NCBI GenBank assembly: GCA_017627955.1
Contig: JAGAFU010000041.1
Span: forward strand, 124,001-188,000
DNA from: Bacteroidales bacterium
Lineage (GTDB): Bacteria > Bacteroidota > Bacteroidia > Bacteroidales > UBA932
DNA length: 64,000 bases
Direction of reading: 5' to 3'
The notes beneath the pieces were generated by a model. That model searched no databases, was not told where the DNA came from, and was given only the letters and a program-made list of their open reading frames with translations. The position numbers and the translations under genes are program-made. Below are positions 1 to 8,815 of this stretch, in pieces (the stretch's first letter is position 1; each line of letters starts with the position of its first letter).

Positions 1-1
1 A

Positions 2-157
2 CGCCATGATTTCATTGATTCGTGTACGATGATGCATCATTATGGTTATAAGTTGTCTAATGTCATTGGCCCTACAGAGAATATCAAGATTACCACACCG
101 ATCGATTTTTGTGTGTTCAAGGCAATCTTGGAAGCGAAAGAAGCAGGACGTAAATAA
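2..157 (+). CDS. IspD/TarI-like cytidylyltransferase, C-terminal end only
   Basis: This is the last 51 codons of a gene that begins before the window. The visible residues contain an ENIKITTPIDF motif, which is typical of the C-terminus of the IspD/TarI family. Members transfer CMP from CTP to a sugar or polyol phosphate (methylerythritol phosphate or ribitol phosphate). The next two genes are an SDR enzyme and a LicD protein, so a TarI-like role making a CDP-activated building block for LicD is more likely than isoprenoid synthesis. That role is inferred from context; the family assignment rests on one short motif region. Confidence 0.7.
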   Translation, partial: RHDFIDSCTMMHHYGYKLSNVIGPTENIKITTPIDFCVFKAILEAKEAGRK

Positions 158-170
158 TCGGGATTATTAA

Positions 171-1133
171 GTGAAGAATCATTATCTCATTACAGGAGCA
201 ACCGGTCTGATAGGATCGGCACTTGTTGGAAGGCTCGTCAATGAGCAGGACACTGAATTGACTTGCCCGGTAAGAGATTTGGCTAAGGTTGAAGCACTTT
301 TCGAACCTGATCTGAAGAATAAGATAAATTGGGTTTATGCGCCAAACGAAGAGTATTTGAACCATTTGGACAGACACTATGATTATATCATCCATTGTGC
401 TAGCCCTACATCTTCAAGGTTTTTCATAGATCATCCTGTTGAGACACTGTCCTATAATATTTCGTCTCTAACCTCTTTACTGAATTATACTTGGCAAAAT
501 AAGATCAAGAGTATAGTATATTTATCGTCGTTGGAGGTTTATGGTAGTGTGCCAGATGATTCTGCTGCTATTACGGAGGACATCCAGGGTTATGTCAACC
601 CATTGGAGACTCGCAGTTCTTACAATATGGCGAAAAGGATATGTGAGAGTCTATGCTATGCTTATTATGCGGAATATAATGTGCCCGTCAAGATTGTCAG
701 ACTTACGCAGACGGTACCCGGATGGGTGAGCGAGGATGATATGCGTTTGTTTTCCCAGTTCGCTCACCGAGCGGCAAAGGGTGAGGATATAGAACTTCAT
801 ACCGACGGCACATCCGCAAGACCGTATATTCAGATTGAAGACGCTTTGGATGCGATTCTGTGTGTGTTGTATCATGGGAGGCCGGGAGAAGCATATAATG
901 CTGCGAACGAGGATACATATATATCCGCAAAGGATTTGGCGCATTTTATCCAAGATAATTTTAATCCCTCTGGATCAGTGGTGTATAAATTAAGAAAAGA
1001 TTTGGGGTATGCACCTACAACCAGAATCAAACTGGATACGTCAAAACTGAGAAGTTTGGGATGGAGACCGAAGTATGGTTTGAGCGATATGTTCGGTGGA
1101 CTTATTGAGCAATTGAAATTGGGTTTGAGATGA
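171..1133 (+). CDS. NAD-dependent epimerase/dehydratase (extended SDR)
   Basis: A 320-residue extended short-chain dehydrogenase. The N-terminal Rossmann motif has G9, G12 and G15 (TGATGLIG). The SSLEVYG strand lies at 119-125, and the catalytic Tyr151-x3-Lys155 pair follows in SSYNMAKR. Such enzymes epimerise, dehydrate or reduce nucleotide-bound sugars in the cytoplasm. The start is a GTG 14 bases after the cytidylyltransferase stop, and the stop overlaps the LicD start. The position between a CTP-using enzyme and LicD suggests that the substrate could be a CDP-linked sugar or polyol. The exact reaction cannot be read from the sequence. Confidence 0.85.
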   Translation: MKNHYLITGATGLIGSALVGRLVNEQDTELTCPVRDLAKVEALFEPDLKNKINWVYAPNEEYLNHLDRHYDYIIHCASPTSSRFFIDHPVETLSYNISSLTSLLNYTWQNKIKSIVYLSSLEVYGSVPDDSAAITEDIQGYVNPLETRSSYNMAKRICESLCYAYYAEYNVPVKIVRLTQTVPGWVSEDDMRLFSQFAHRAAKGEDIELHTDGTSARPYIQIEDALDAILCVLYHGRPGEAYNAANEDTYISAKDLAHFIQDNFNPSGSVVYKLRKDLGYAPTTRIKLDTSKLRSLGWRPKYGLSDMFGGLIEQLKLGLR

Positions 1134-2068
1134 ATGGAGATCTTTCGGAGCATCAATCGATGTTACTAAAAGTATTAAAGGAATTTGATCGTTTTTGTTC
1201 AGAAAACCATATTCAGTATTATGCCTGGTGCGGAACACTAATAGGTGCAATCAGGCATGGTGGATTTATCCCTTGGGACGATGATATTGATGTGGCTATG
1301 CGCAGAGAGGATTATGATCGATTTATCCACCTAAGGGATCACGTTAGGGCTGGGTTTAAAATAGCTTGTTATCATGATGGTGAAAGCCCATATCCATTTG
1401 CCAAGTTTTATTCCACACGTGGTACAATTTGGGAGTATCCGCAGTTTCCGTTTATTATTGGCCCTTGGATTGATATTTTTCCTCTTGACAATTGTCGCGA
1501 TGGGGTGAAAAACAAGAAAGCTCTTGAAGCGTTCCACTCTGCTATGTGGAAATACAGGAAATCCATCGCGAATTCGACGTGGAAGGATATAGGCTCTGAT
1601 CTGCGACATGGGGAGTTTGTTCCCTCACTTTTCAAGATAGTGAAAAAGATAAGATATGTACCATTCAAAAGGAGGTATATATGTCTGGCGGAAGCTGTGG
1701 AAGAGAGTATCAGGTCTTTGAAAGGGGACGAAGTAGGCGATTATAGTGTTCCGCTTGAGAACGAAGTTTTTCCCAAAAGTTGGTTTGAGAAATGCGTCAG
1801 GGTCCCTTTTGAGAATTATTCCATTACGGTCCCCGGGGAGTTCGATAAGATTCTGTCGTATATGTATGGAGATTATATGAAGCTTCCGCCGGAACACAAA
1901 CGACAAAGGCATGGCTTTTATTTCATTGATTTGAGACAGAGCCTTGGCAAAGAAGAGATTATGTCAAAATATAGTTCTCTTTTGGCCAAAGAATCCCATC
2001 TTTCGTTGCATACAATTATAGATGAATTGAAGCATCGTTCGAAAGTGTGGAAGGTTAGCCGTAAATAA
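1130..2068 (+). CDS. LicD family phosphotransferase
   Basis: A 312-residue protein with the LicD nucleotidyltransferase-fold signature: CGTLIGAIRHGG followed by WDDDIDV, with the metal-binding aspartates at 50-54. LicD-type enzymes move a phospho-alcohol (phosphocholine, polyol phosphate and others) from a CDP donor to a sugar on a nascent glycan, at the inner face of the membrane. It overlaps the SDR gene by 4 bases and lies 3 bases before a GT2 gene. The cytidylyltransferase-SDR-LicD order suggests that these three make and attach one phosphate-linked decoration. The transferred group is unknown. Confidence 0.88.
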   Translation: MNGDLSEHQSMLLKVLKEFDRFCSENHIQYYAWCGTLIGAIRHGGFIPWDDDIDVAMRREDYDRFIHLRDHVRAGFKIACYHDGESPYPFAKFYSTRGTIWEYPQFPFIIGPWIDIFPLDNCRDGVKNKKALEAFHSAMWKYRKSIANSTWKDIGSDLRHGEFVPSLFKIVKKIRYVPFKRRYICLAEAVEESIRSLKGDEVGDYSVPLENEVFPKSWFEKCVRVPFENYSITVPGEFDKILSYMYGDYMKLPPEHKRQRHGFYFIDLRQSLGKEEIMSKYSSLLAKESHLSLHTIIDELKHRSKVWKVSRK

Positions 2069-2071
2069 AAG

Positions 2072-3055
2072 ATGGGCGAGTTAATTAGTATCATAGTCCC
2101 GGTATATAATGTGCGTCAATACTTGACGCGCTGTTTGGAAAGTATTGCCCATCAGTCATATTGTAACTTGGATATTGTTTTGGTCGATGATGGCTCTACC
2201 GACGGATCAGGTGATGTTTGCGACGAATTCGCAAATCAAGATGAGCGTGTGCGGGTTATCCATCAGGAAAACATGGGACTATGGGCTGCGAGAAACACCG
2301 GACAACGTGCTGCCAATGGAGAGTACATGATATTCATTGACAGCGATGATTATATCCATAGGGATATGATCATGACAATGTATAATGCGATCAATGAGGC
2401 GCAGGGTTTTGATTGGGCTATGATTGATTATAAGAAGACCACAAAGCTTGACGAGGATGTTGATACATTCCTGGATGGATGCGAGGAGTTTCTGGATCAA
2501 GAAGAAGTGTTGTCAAGGTTCTGTCGTGGGAGTATCCCTGGATGTGTTTGGAATAAGTTGTTTAGGAGAAGTGTTTTGGAAGGGGTTTTCGCGGGATATT
2601 ATCAAAGGGCTCAAGATCAGGACTATTGTCTTAAAGTGTTTTTGAGGGCGGAGAGTGCTGTCCTTGTGCATAAGGTGATGTATTTCTGGGTTCAACGTCC
2701 AGGCTCTCATATGCATAGGCCAGATTACCTGTACTTGTTTTATCATGATATTATAGCTATTTATTGGAGTGGATTATCGTCACTATCAGATGACCAAGTA
2801 AAATACGAACATTATCTGCTTGAGAAACTGTATCGAAGGCTGGTATTAAGCAAAGCTTATTTCTATGGCACTGATCAAATTAAGGAGGTAAAAAGCTTTT
2901 GTGATGTGATCAGGCGGAAAGCTTCTCGACGATACTGGCACTGCAGGGGCATTCCTTTTCTTGAAAAAATAGCTATGAATTTGATGTATTATTGCCCTGG
3001 CCTTGTATTTCGTCATATGACTCGTATGGGAAATTGGAAAAGGATAGAGAATTAA
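2072..3055 (+). CDS. GT2 glycosyltransferase
   Basis: A 327-residue GT-A enzyme. The opening strand ISIIVPVYNV, the nucleotide-binding VDDGSTDGS (38-46) and the metal-binding DSDD (90-93) are all present. It belongs to the subgroup with a CDEF...VIHQEN...ARN block, shared with the genes at 5256, 56506 and 59051. There are no membrane segments, so a soluble or peripheral enzyme is expected. It starts 3 bases after the LicD gene. Donor and acceptor sugars cannot be told. Confidence 0.92.
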   Translation: MGELISIIVPVYNVRQYLTRCLESIAHQSYCNLDIVLVDDGSTDGSGDVCDEFANQDERVRVIHQENMGLWAARNTGQRAANGEYMIFIDSDDYIHRDMIMTMYNAINEAQGFDWAMIDYKKTTKLDEDVDTFLDGCEEFLDQEEVLSRFCRGSIPGCVWNKLFRRSVLEGVFAGYYQRAQDQDYCLKVFLRAESAVLVHKVMYFWVQRPGSHMHRPDYLYLFYHDIIAIYWSGLSSLSDDQVKYEHYLLEKLYRRLVLSKAYFYGTDQIKEVKSFCDVIRRKASRRYWHCRGIPFLEKIAMNLMYYCPGLVFRHMTRMGNWKRIEN

Positions 3056-3056
3056 A

Positions 3057-4070
3057 ATGATTTCAGTAGTCGTACCGTGCTATAATGTGAAAAGAGTCAT
3101 GTCTAAATGTCTGGACAGTCTCCTGAACCAGTCATTTCATGACCTGGAGATTATCTTGGTCAACGACGGGTCAAATGATGGTACACTTGACTGCATGAGA
3201 CGATATGCCCTGAAAGACGATCGTGTCAAAATAGTTAATTTTCTTCAAAATAGGGGGCCAGATCAGGCAAGGTTTTCTGGGATTATTAATTCTACTGGTG
3301 ATTACATAACCTTTGCTGATGCTGATGATTGGCTTCCGTCAAATGCAATAGAAACTCTTTTAAAAACTGCGAAAACAACTGGGGCGGATATCGTTGAAGG
3401 AGGAAAAATCAGAGTGCTTGGTAACCTCGGACTTATTAAAAGAATATCGAACAAATCTCGTCAAGAGATAGAGACTCCCGAATTGTTCGATAAGTATTTT
3501 ATATCCTTTTTCGGTATAAACATATTGTCCGTAAATCTATGGGGGAAACTATACAGGCGTTCATTGTTTGATTCACCGGGTGTGAAACCTTCCGAATTTA
3601 TTATGGGAGAAGACCTTGTTCTCAATATGCGCCTTTTTCCTTATGTTAATAAGTACTGCGTTATACCGGACATCGTATATTATTATCGTTTGGGAGGAAT
3701 GACTTCTCGCTATAATCGGCATTTGTACTCTGATCTTAAAGCACAGTACTATCTGAAAATGAATACGATAGCTAAATATGAGTATTACAAGGCAACAAAT
3801 TTCACTAAAAGTGAGATGTGCCATGTTTTTCTCTCGCAAATCAAACAAATGTTATTGTATTGGAAATCTAAGAAAGAAGTAAAATCTTTTATCCAGCAGG
3901 AGATAGACTCGGGTTTCATAGATGAGATTACGAAGAACGTTCCATATCCTACCGCCCAGTTCCTTTCAAATAAAGATGAGGAAATGATAATTAATCGGGT
4001 CAGGAAGGGCTTGTGGAAAGATAGGGTAAAAAGAGTTATTTATAAATGTATTAGTGTCTTAAACCTTTGA
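3057..4070 (+). CDS. GT2 glycosyltransferase
   Basis: A 337-residue GT-A enzyme with ISVVVPCYNV at the start, VNDGSNDGT around 35-43 and DADD at 88-91 as the metal site. Only 1 base separates it from the preceding GT2 stop. Its tail, about 100 residues rich in Lys and Ile, does not resemble the other GT2s here. The stop overlaps the start of an acyltransferase relic, as if that deletion had removed most of the next gene up to this stop. Substrate unknown. Confidence 0.9.
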   Translation: MISVVVPCYNVKRVMSKCLDSLLNQSFHDLEIILVNDGSNDGTLDCMRRYALKDDRVKIVNFLQNRGPDQARFSGIINSTGDYITFADADDWLPSNAIETLLKTAKTTGADIVEGGKIRVLGNLGLIKRISNKSRQEIETPELFDKYFISFFGINILSVNLWGKLYRRSLFDSPGVKPSEFIMGEDLVLNMRLFPYVNKYCVIPDIVYYYRLGGMTSRYNRHLYSDLKAQYYLKMNTIAKYEYYKATNFTKSEMCHVFLSQIKQMLLYWKSKKEVKSFIQQEIDSGFIDEITKNVPYPTAQFLSNKDEEMIINRVRKGLWKDRVKRVIYKCISVLNL

Positions 4071-4337
4071 TTTGCCGGGAGGCATTGAGGATGGCATATT
4101 TTTATCGTCATTGAGTTATTTGACTGCTCCCGGGGTTGGGCTGTTTTTCATGATTTCCGGGGCTTTGCTACTCCCAGTCAAGTCTGACACTAAATCTTTT
4201 ATTCCCTTCAGGTTTTAGTTATAGCAGTGTCGGCATTCCTATTCTCCGCAGGCTTGTCGTTTGTTCTTGGTCTATTGCCGGTAGGAGGATTATTAATTGG
4301 TGTGAACACATCCAGATTATCTGAGAGAAAAGGCTGA
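4063..4337 (+). pseudogene. Relic of an acyltransferase-3 (OafA/WecH-like) membrane protein
   Basis: Two reading frames in the gap between genes carry pieces of one integral-membrane O-acyltransferase. The first, ending at the TAG at 4216-4218, reads SYLTAPGVGLFFMISGALLLP. The P-G/V-LFFMISGALLL pattern is typical of acyltransferase family 3. The second frame, 4215-4337, encodes a hydrophobic stretch (AFLFSAGLSFVLGLLPVGG) resembling a late membrane segment, then a basic tail and stop. The family is normally about 330-400 residues, so the middle and N-terminus have been lost. The rest of the interval to 4387 holds nothing I recognise. Confidence 0.65.
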
Positions 4338-4387
4338 AAGGATATGACCGCTTTTCCGGAAAACATAAAATTAATGCAATAGGTGTC

Positions 4388-5269
4388 GTGTTGAAACATG
4401 CGTATTTGATATTGGCTCACAATGAGTTCATTGTGTTGCGGTCTTTGGTGAGCTGCCTGGATGACGAAAGGAATGATATATTCATCCATTTTGACAGGAA
4501 AGTCAAGGAAATACCGGAAATAAGCGTTTCCCGCTCAAGGCTTTTTATCTTGAAAAACAGGGTGCGGGTCTTTTGGGGTGACTTCAGTATGGTTGAGGCG
4601 GAGGAAAGGTTGTTCGAAGCGGCGGTTGCTAATGGACCCTATTCCTATTATCACTTGCTTTCCGGCGTTGACCTGCCGATCAAGAGTCAGGATCAGATCC
4701 ATGATTATTTCCAAAGAAACGCGGGTAAAGAGTTTATCTCTTTCATGGACGTCTCCAAAGCCGAAATCGATTATCGGATGAGGTATGTCCATCTCTTTCC
4801 CAAAGGTTTCAGGCGCAACCCCAGTTTCCTTTATCGGTTGAGAGGAGGCATTGTCCTTTTACAAAGAGGGCTCTTGTTGAAGCGAAACCGGGAAGTTGAT
4901 CTTTACAAAGGATCCCAATGGATGAGCGTGACTGAAAACATGGCGAGATTGTTTATCGAATCTAAAGCCTGGATAAAGAAGGTGTTCTATCACACATTCA
5001 TACCCGACGAGTTTGTTTTCCAGACGCTGTGCATGCGTTCCTCTATTAGTGAGAGCATTCATGAAAGAAGTGACGAGGTCTCAAGTAATCTGCGACTGAT
5101 CAATTGGAGCTCCGGCCACTGGTATGTAAAGGACTGGTCGGAATCTGATCTTCCTGAGCTGGAGAATTCTCCCGCGTTTTTCGCGCGAAAATTCAACGGG
5201 ACTGATCCGGATTTCTTGAAAGCTGTGATGGCGTTGTCTAAGAGAAGAGCTGGAGATGAAGTCAGGTAA
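4388..5269 (+). CDS. GT14 (core-2/I-branching type) glycosyltransferase
   Basis: A 293-residue protein of the Branch family. Supporting motifs are AYLILAHNE near the N-terminus, the SGVDLPIKS loop (92-100), GSQWMSV (175-181) and PDEF (206-209), all hallmarks of GT14. Bacterial members add a sugar, often a branching residue, to a surface polysaccharide without needing a DxD metal site. The start is a GTG directly after the acyltransferase relic, and the 3' end overlaps the next GT2. Branching is inferred from the family. Confidence 0.88.
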   Translation: MLKHAYLILAHNEFIVLRSLVSCLDDERNDIFIHFDRKVKEIPEISVSRSRLFILKNRVRVFWGDFSMVEAEERLFEAAVANGPYSYYHLLSGVDLPIKSQDQIHDYFQRNAGKEFISFMDVSKAEIDYRMRYVHLFPKGFRRNPSFLYRLRGGIVLLQRGLLLKRNREVDLYKGSQWMSVTENMARLFIESKAWIKKVFYHTFIPDEFVFQTLCMRSSISESIHERSDEVSSNLRLINWSSGHWYVKDWSESDLPELENSPAFFARKFNGTDPDFLKAVMALSKRRAGDEVR

Positions 5270-6281
5270 TGCGCTGGTAAGTATTATTGTGCCGGTTTAT
5301 AATGTGGAGAAGTATCTCGGAAGATGTCTTGACAGTATCGCCGCCCAATCTTATAGGAACATTGAGGTCATACTGATGGATGACGGCTCAACTGATGGAT
5401 CCTCGGATATTTGTGATAAGTTCGCAGCAAAGGATGACCGTTTTACGGTTATTCATCAAGAGCATAAAGGACAGAGTGAGGCCAGGAATGTAGGCCTCTC
5501 TCGCTGCGGAGGGGAGTGGATTTGCTTTCTGGATAGCGATGATCTTATGCGCCCCGAGATGGTGGAGCGCCTTTATGATATAGCTTCCCGGGGGTATAAG
5601 ATTGCCATGTGTTCTTATTCGACATTTTCGGGAATAGGTGAAATCAGCGAGAATGCGACGAAAAAGACATCAGGAGCGGATTGGAGAGAGTTGCCAATTG
5701 ATGACTGTCTGGATGAATTCACGTCAGGATGGCCATCCAAGAATTTTGATACTCGATTCAAGCATGGTGTTCTGTGGAACAAGATGTATCATGTGAGCCT
5801 GCTTGAGGGATTGAGATTCGATTCGTCCTTGGAAAGACATGTGGACCAACCGTTCTGTATGGAAGCATTGATCAGGACTGATAAGGTGGCCTTTATCCAG
5901 GATGATCTGTACTTATATAACATCAGAGCGGGTTCCATATCCCATCCTTTCTCGATAGACATGAAGAGCAGCTACCTGCAGTCTTCATTGCTGATGTTTA
6001 AGATATTAAAAACTTACAGGGAGAAAGACTGGCGCCCTTTTTTGAGGCTGTTTTACCGTCAGGTTCTTATAGATTACAACGAACAGAGGAAATTGCCCGG
6101 CAGGGAAGAATCCAGAAAGTTGTTGTCCACTATGATCACCAGTACAAAGCGGGATTATCTATCGAGTTCTTGTATTCCATTTTATGAGAGGCTCGGGTTT
6201 TTTGTGATGTGGGCATTCCCTCCGTTATTCTCATTATTCCTTAAAGTCTGGCTGATCGCGAATAGCAAGTTAGTACAGTGA
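5256..6281 (+). CDS. GT2 glycosyltransferase
   Basis: A 341-residue GT-A enzyme. VSIIVPVYNVEKYL, MDDGSTDGSSDICD, VIHQEHKG and FLDSDD identify the nucleotide and metal sites. It belongs to the same subgroup as the genes at 2072, 56506 and 59051. The C-terminal hydrophobic stretch (FFVMWAFPPLFSLFLKVWL) may attach the enzyme to the inner membrane. It overlaps the GT14 gene by 14 bases, and its TGA overlaps the GTG start of the next gene, so the three genes are probably translated together. Confidence 0.92.
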   Translation: MKSGNALVSIIVPVYNVEKYLGRCLDSIAAQSYRNIEVILMDDGSTDGSSDICDKFAAKDDRFTVIHQEHKGQSEARNVGLSRCGGEWICFLDSDDLMRPEMVERLYDIASRGYKIAMCSYSTFSGIGEISENATKKTSGADWRELPIDDCLDEFTSGWPSKNFDTRFKHGVLWNKMYHVSLLEGLRFDSSLERHVDQPFCMEALIRTDKVAFIQDDLYLYNIRAGSISHPFSIDMKSSYLQSSLLMFKILKTYREKDWRPFLRLFYRQVLIDYNEQRKLPGREESRKLLSTMITSTKRDYLSSSCIPFYERLGFFVMWAFPPLFSLFLKVWLIANSKLVQ

Positions 6282-7390
6282 AAAAGAACATCTTGATCGC
6301 CATACATTACATGGAGCTCGGGGGGGCGGAGATGAGCCTTCTGGGACTATTGGAGTCGATTGATTATAGCCAGAACTCAGTGGATCTGTTTGTGTACAGC
6401 CACAGGGGAGAGCTAATGAAGTGGATCCCCAAGCAGGTTGATCTTCTGCCGGAAATGTCGGAATATAAGCAGATTGAGAGGCCGATAAAAGATGTTCTGA
6501 AAGATGGCTTTATAAGGATAGCTTTTGCCCGGTTATTTGCTAAGGCCCAATTCCGGAAATATGTCAGGCATAAGCATCCTGCCGATGGCTCGGCGATTTT
6601 CTCTTATGTCTCAAAGAGTCTCTCAAAGATTCTCCCAGACATTAATCCGGAGAAGGAGTATGATCTTGCCGTGAGTTATCTGGCGCCCCATGACTATGTG
6701 CTTGATCACGTCAGGGCCAAGGAGAAAGTCGCGTGGATTCACACGGATTATTCCGGAATCGATGTTGATGTGGATCTTGAGCTGCCCATTTGGAGCGGAT
6801 ATGACAAGATAGTCTCCATATCCCCGGATGTGACCAGGAGCTTTCTCAAAGTCTTCCCGACGTTGGCCGGTAAGATTGTTGAAAGGCCGAATGTTGTGCC
6901 GTCTGATTACGTCAGCAGACGCTCCGAAGAGATGTCTCCGGAGGATGTCGAAAAAGACATGCCCAAGGCTTCAGGAAGGGTCAACTTGCTGTCTGTGGGC
7001 AGGTTCTGCCATGCTAAGAATTACGACAATGTCCCTGACATCTGCCGCCGTGTTCGCCAGAAAGGGGTGGAGGCATATTGGTATCTGATAGGATTCGGAG
7101 GGGATGAGGGGTTGATAAGGCAACGGATAGCGGAGGCTGGGATGGATGAATATGTCAGGATCCTTGGGAAAAAGGAGAATCCTTATCCTTACATGAAAGC
7201 TTGTGACTTTTATGTCCAGCCATCTCGCTATGAGGGAAGCCCCATGACTATTCTTGAGGCCCAGGCCCTCGGAAGGGTAGTGATTGTCACGGATTTCCCT
7301 ACGGCCGGAAGCATCTCCGGTGTGGATATTGTCCCTTCAGACAATGAAGGATGTGCCGCAGGGATAGCGCAGCTGATTGGAAAAATGTGA
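6278..7390 (+). CDS. GT4 glycosyltransferase
   Basis: A 370-residue GT-B enzyme. The N-terminal domain opens with ILIAIHYMELGGAEMSL, including the glycine pair of retaining GT4 acceptor domains. The C-terminal domain has SVGRFCHAKNYD and the donor-binding EGSPMTILE motif at 319-327. GT4 enzymes transfer a sugar from a nucleotide donor with retention. The start is GTG in a TGA overlap with the GT2 before it. It ends just upstream of an AAA ATPase gene of different character, so it is probably the last gene of this transcriptional block. Confidence 0.92.
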   Translation: MKKNILIAIHYMELGGAEMSLLGLLESIDYSQNSVDLFVYSHRGELMKWIPKQVDLLPEMSEYKQIERPIKDVLKDGFIRIAFARLFAKAQFRKYVRHKHPADGSAIFSYVSKSLSKILPDINPEKEYDLAVSYLAPHDYVLDHVRAKEKVAWIHTDYSGIDVDVDLELPIWSGYDKIVSISPDVTRSFLKVFPTLAGKIVERPNVVPSDYVSRRSEEMSPEDVEKDMPKASGRVNLLSVGRFCHAKNYDNVPDICRRVRQKGVEAYWYLIGFGGDEGLIRQRIAEAGMDEYVRILGKKENPYPYMKACDFYVQPSRYEGSPMTILEAQALGRVVIVTDFPTAGSISGVDIVPSDNEGCAAGIAQLIGKM

Positions 7391-7420
7391 TTTTACGGCT
7401 ATTATTTATGTAGAAAAGTG

Positions 7421-7428
7421 TATATTTG
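7421..7428 (+). promoter_or_regulatory. Possible Bacteroidales -7 element
   Basis: TATATTTG matches the Bacteroidales -7 consensus TAnnTTTG and lies 26 bases before the ATPase start, inside the only stretch with no coding content here. I see no good TTTG -33 element at the usual 19-21 base spacing, so this is only a half-site match. Confidence 0.35.
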
Positions 7429-7454
7429 GAGGGTTGTATTTTTGGAAAAAGTGT

Positions 7455-8804
7455 ATGCTTAAGAGGAAGATACAGGCGGAAATAGCTGATTACATGAGTG
7501 TTGGCTCTGATAAGATTCTGGTTCTCGATGGGGCGCGCCAGATAGGCAAATCATACATAATTAGACATGAAGGGCAGAAGCGCTTCCCAAACTATATAGA
7601 GATAGATTTGCTTGAGGACAAGAAAGGAGACAGGATTTTTGAGAACACCCGGAATAAAGATGACTTTTACCTTCGTCTAAGCTCTGTTGCTGGCGAGCGG
7701 ATGGGGCATAAAGAAGATACCCTCATTTTTCTGGATGAGATCCAAGCTTATCCGGACATGCTGACTTTGTTGAAGTTTCTTAAGCAAGACGATCGGTTTA
7801 CATACATAGTAAGTGGTTCTCTTTTAGGTATCGCCTTGAATGAGACTTTGTCAAAACCTGGTGGAAAGATCAAGATCAAGAGAATGTATCAACTTGATTT
7901 TGAGGAGTTTCTTTGGGCTAATGGCGTTGGGGATGAATTTATAAATCATGCTCGGGACTGTTTCCTGAAAGGAGAATCTCTTGAGGCGCATCTACACGGG
8001 AGGATCATGGACCTATTCAAAGAATATCTGCTTGTCGGTGGACTTCCGGATGCGGTCACAACTTTCATACAGACTCGTAATATAGTAGCTGTGAGAGAGA
8101 TGCAGAAAGAGGTTTATGATTTGTACAAGGGTGATGCGAGTCAATATGACAAGGAACATAAACTGGTCATTGAACGTATTTATGAACTGGTCCCTTCTTA
8201 CTTGGAAAACAAGAAGAAGCGAGTCCGGTACAATAAAATTGAAGATAAGAATCAAGCTCGAGCTGAACGTTATAAGGATGAGTTTGAATATCTTGTGAAG
8301 AGTGGTATATGCAATGAGGTGCGGGCTATCTCAAATCCGAGGTTTCCATTGTCTGAATCGGAAAGCAAGAATTTGTTGAAACTTTATTTGAACGATGTCG
8401 GACTTCTTACACGCCTATTGTATCAGTACAACATCTCCGCTGTCATGAATGAGGTCCGTAGTATCAATCTGGGATCTGTGTATGAGTCTGTTGTGTGTTC
8501 TGAGCTTTCCGCCCATGGCTTTCCTCTTTTCTATTATGACAATAAAAAGAAAGGGGAGGTGGAGTTTATCGTGAATGATTATGACAGTCTTTCGGTTGTC
8601 CCAATTGAGGTAAAATCAGGAAAGGACTATGACTTGCACCCCTCCTTGGATGCGTTTGTCGAGACCCCTGATTACAATATCTCTCATGCGATAGTTCTGT
8701 CTAATGAGCGGGAGGTAGTTCGTAAAGGTAAGGTCATTTATATGCCGGTGTATTACTCGATGTTTTTGACACCTTCGACACCGGATGGAAAGGTCTTGCT
8801 TTGA
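7455..8804 (+). CDS. AAA ATPase with DUF4143 domain
   Basis: About 449 residues. The Walker A motif GARQIGKS is at 26-33 and Walker B LIFLDEIQ at 90-97, followed by VSGSLLG, the usual sensor region of the AAA_14 family. The C-terminal part, with VYESVVCSELSAHG and PIEVKSGKDY, is the DUF4143 nuclease-like fold. Members are common, poorly understood Bacteroidota proteins that often behave as selfish or defence-like single genes. I chose the ATG at 7455 because the upstream in-frame extension overlaps the GT4 and looks non-coding. It has no evident link to glycan synthesis and interrupts the cluster. Confidence 0.88.
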   Translation: MLKRKIQAEIADYMSVGSDKILVLDGARQIGKSYIIRHEGQKRFPNYIEIDLLEDKKGDRIFENTRNKDDFYLRLSSVAGERMGHKEDTLIFLDEIQAYPDMLTLLKFLKQDDRFTYIVSGSLLGIALNETLSKPGGKIKIKRMYQLDFEEFLWANGVGDEFINHARDCFLKGESLEAHLHGRIMDLFKEYLLVGGLPDAVTTFIQTRNIVAVREMQKEVYDLYKGDASQYDKEHKLVIERIYELVPSYLENKKKRVRYNKIEDKNQARAERYKDEFEYLVKSGICNEVRAISNPRFPLSESESKNLLKLYLNDVGLLTRLLYQYNISAVMNEVRSINLGSVYESVVCSELSAHGFPLFYYDNKKKGEVEFIVNDYDSLSVVPIEVKSGKDYDLHPSLDAFVETPDYNISHAIVLSNEREVVRKGKVIYMPVYYSMFLTPSTPDGKVLL

Positions 8805-8815
8805 ATTAAGAGTAA

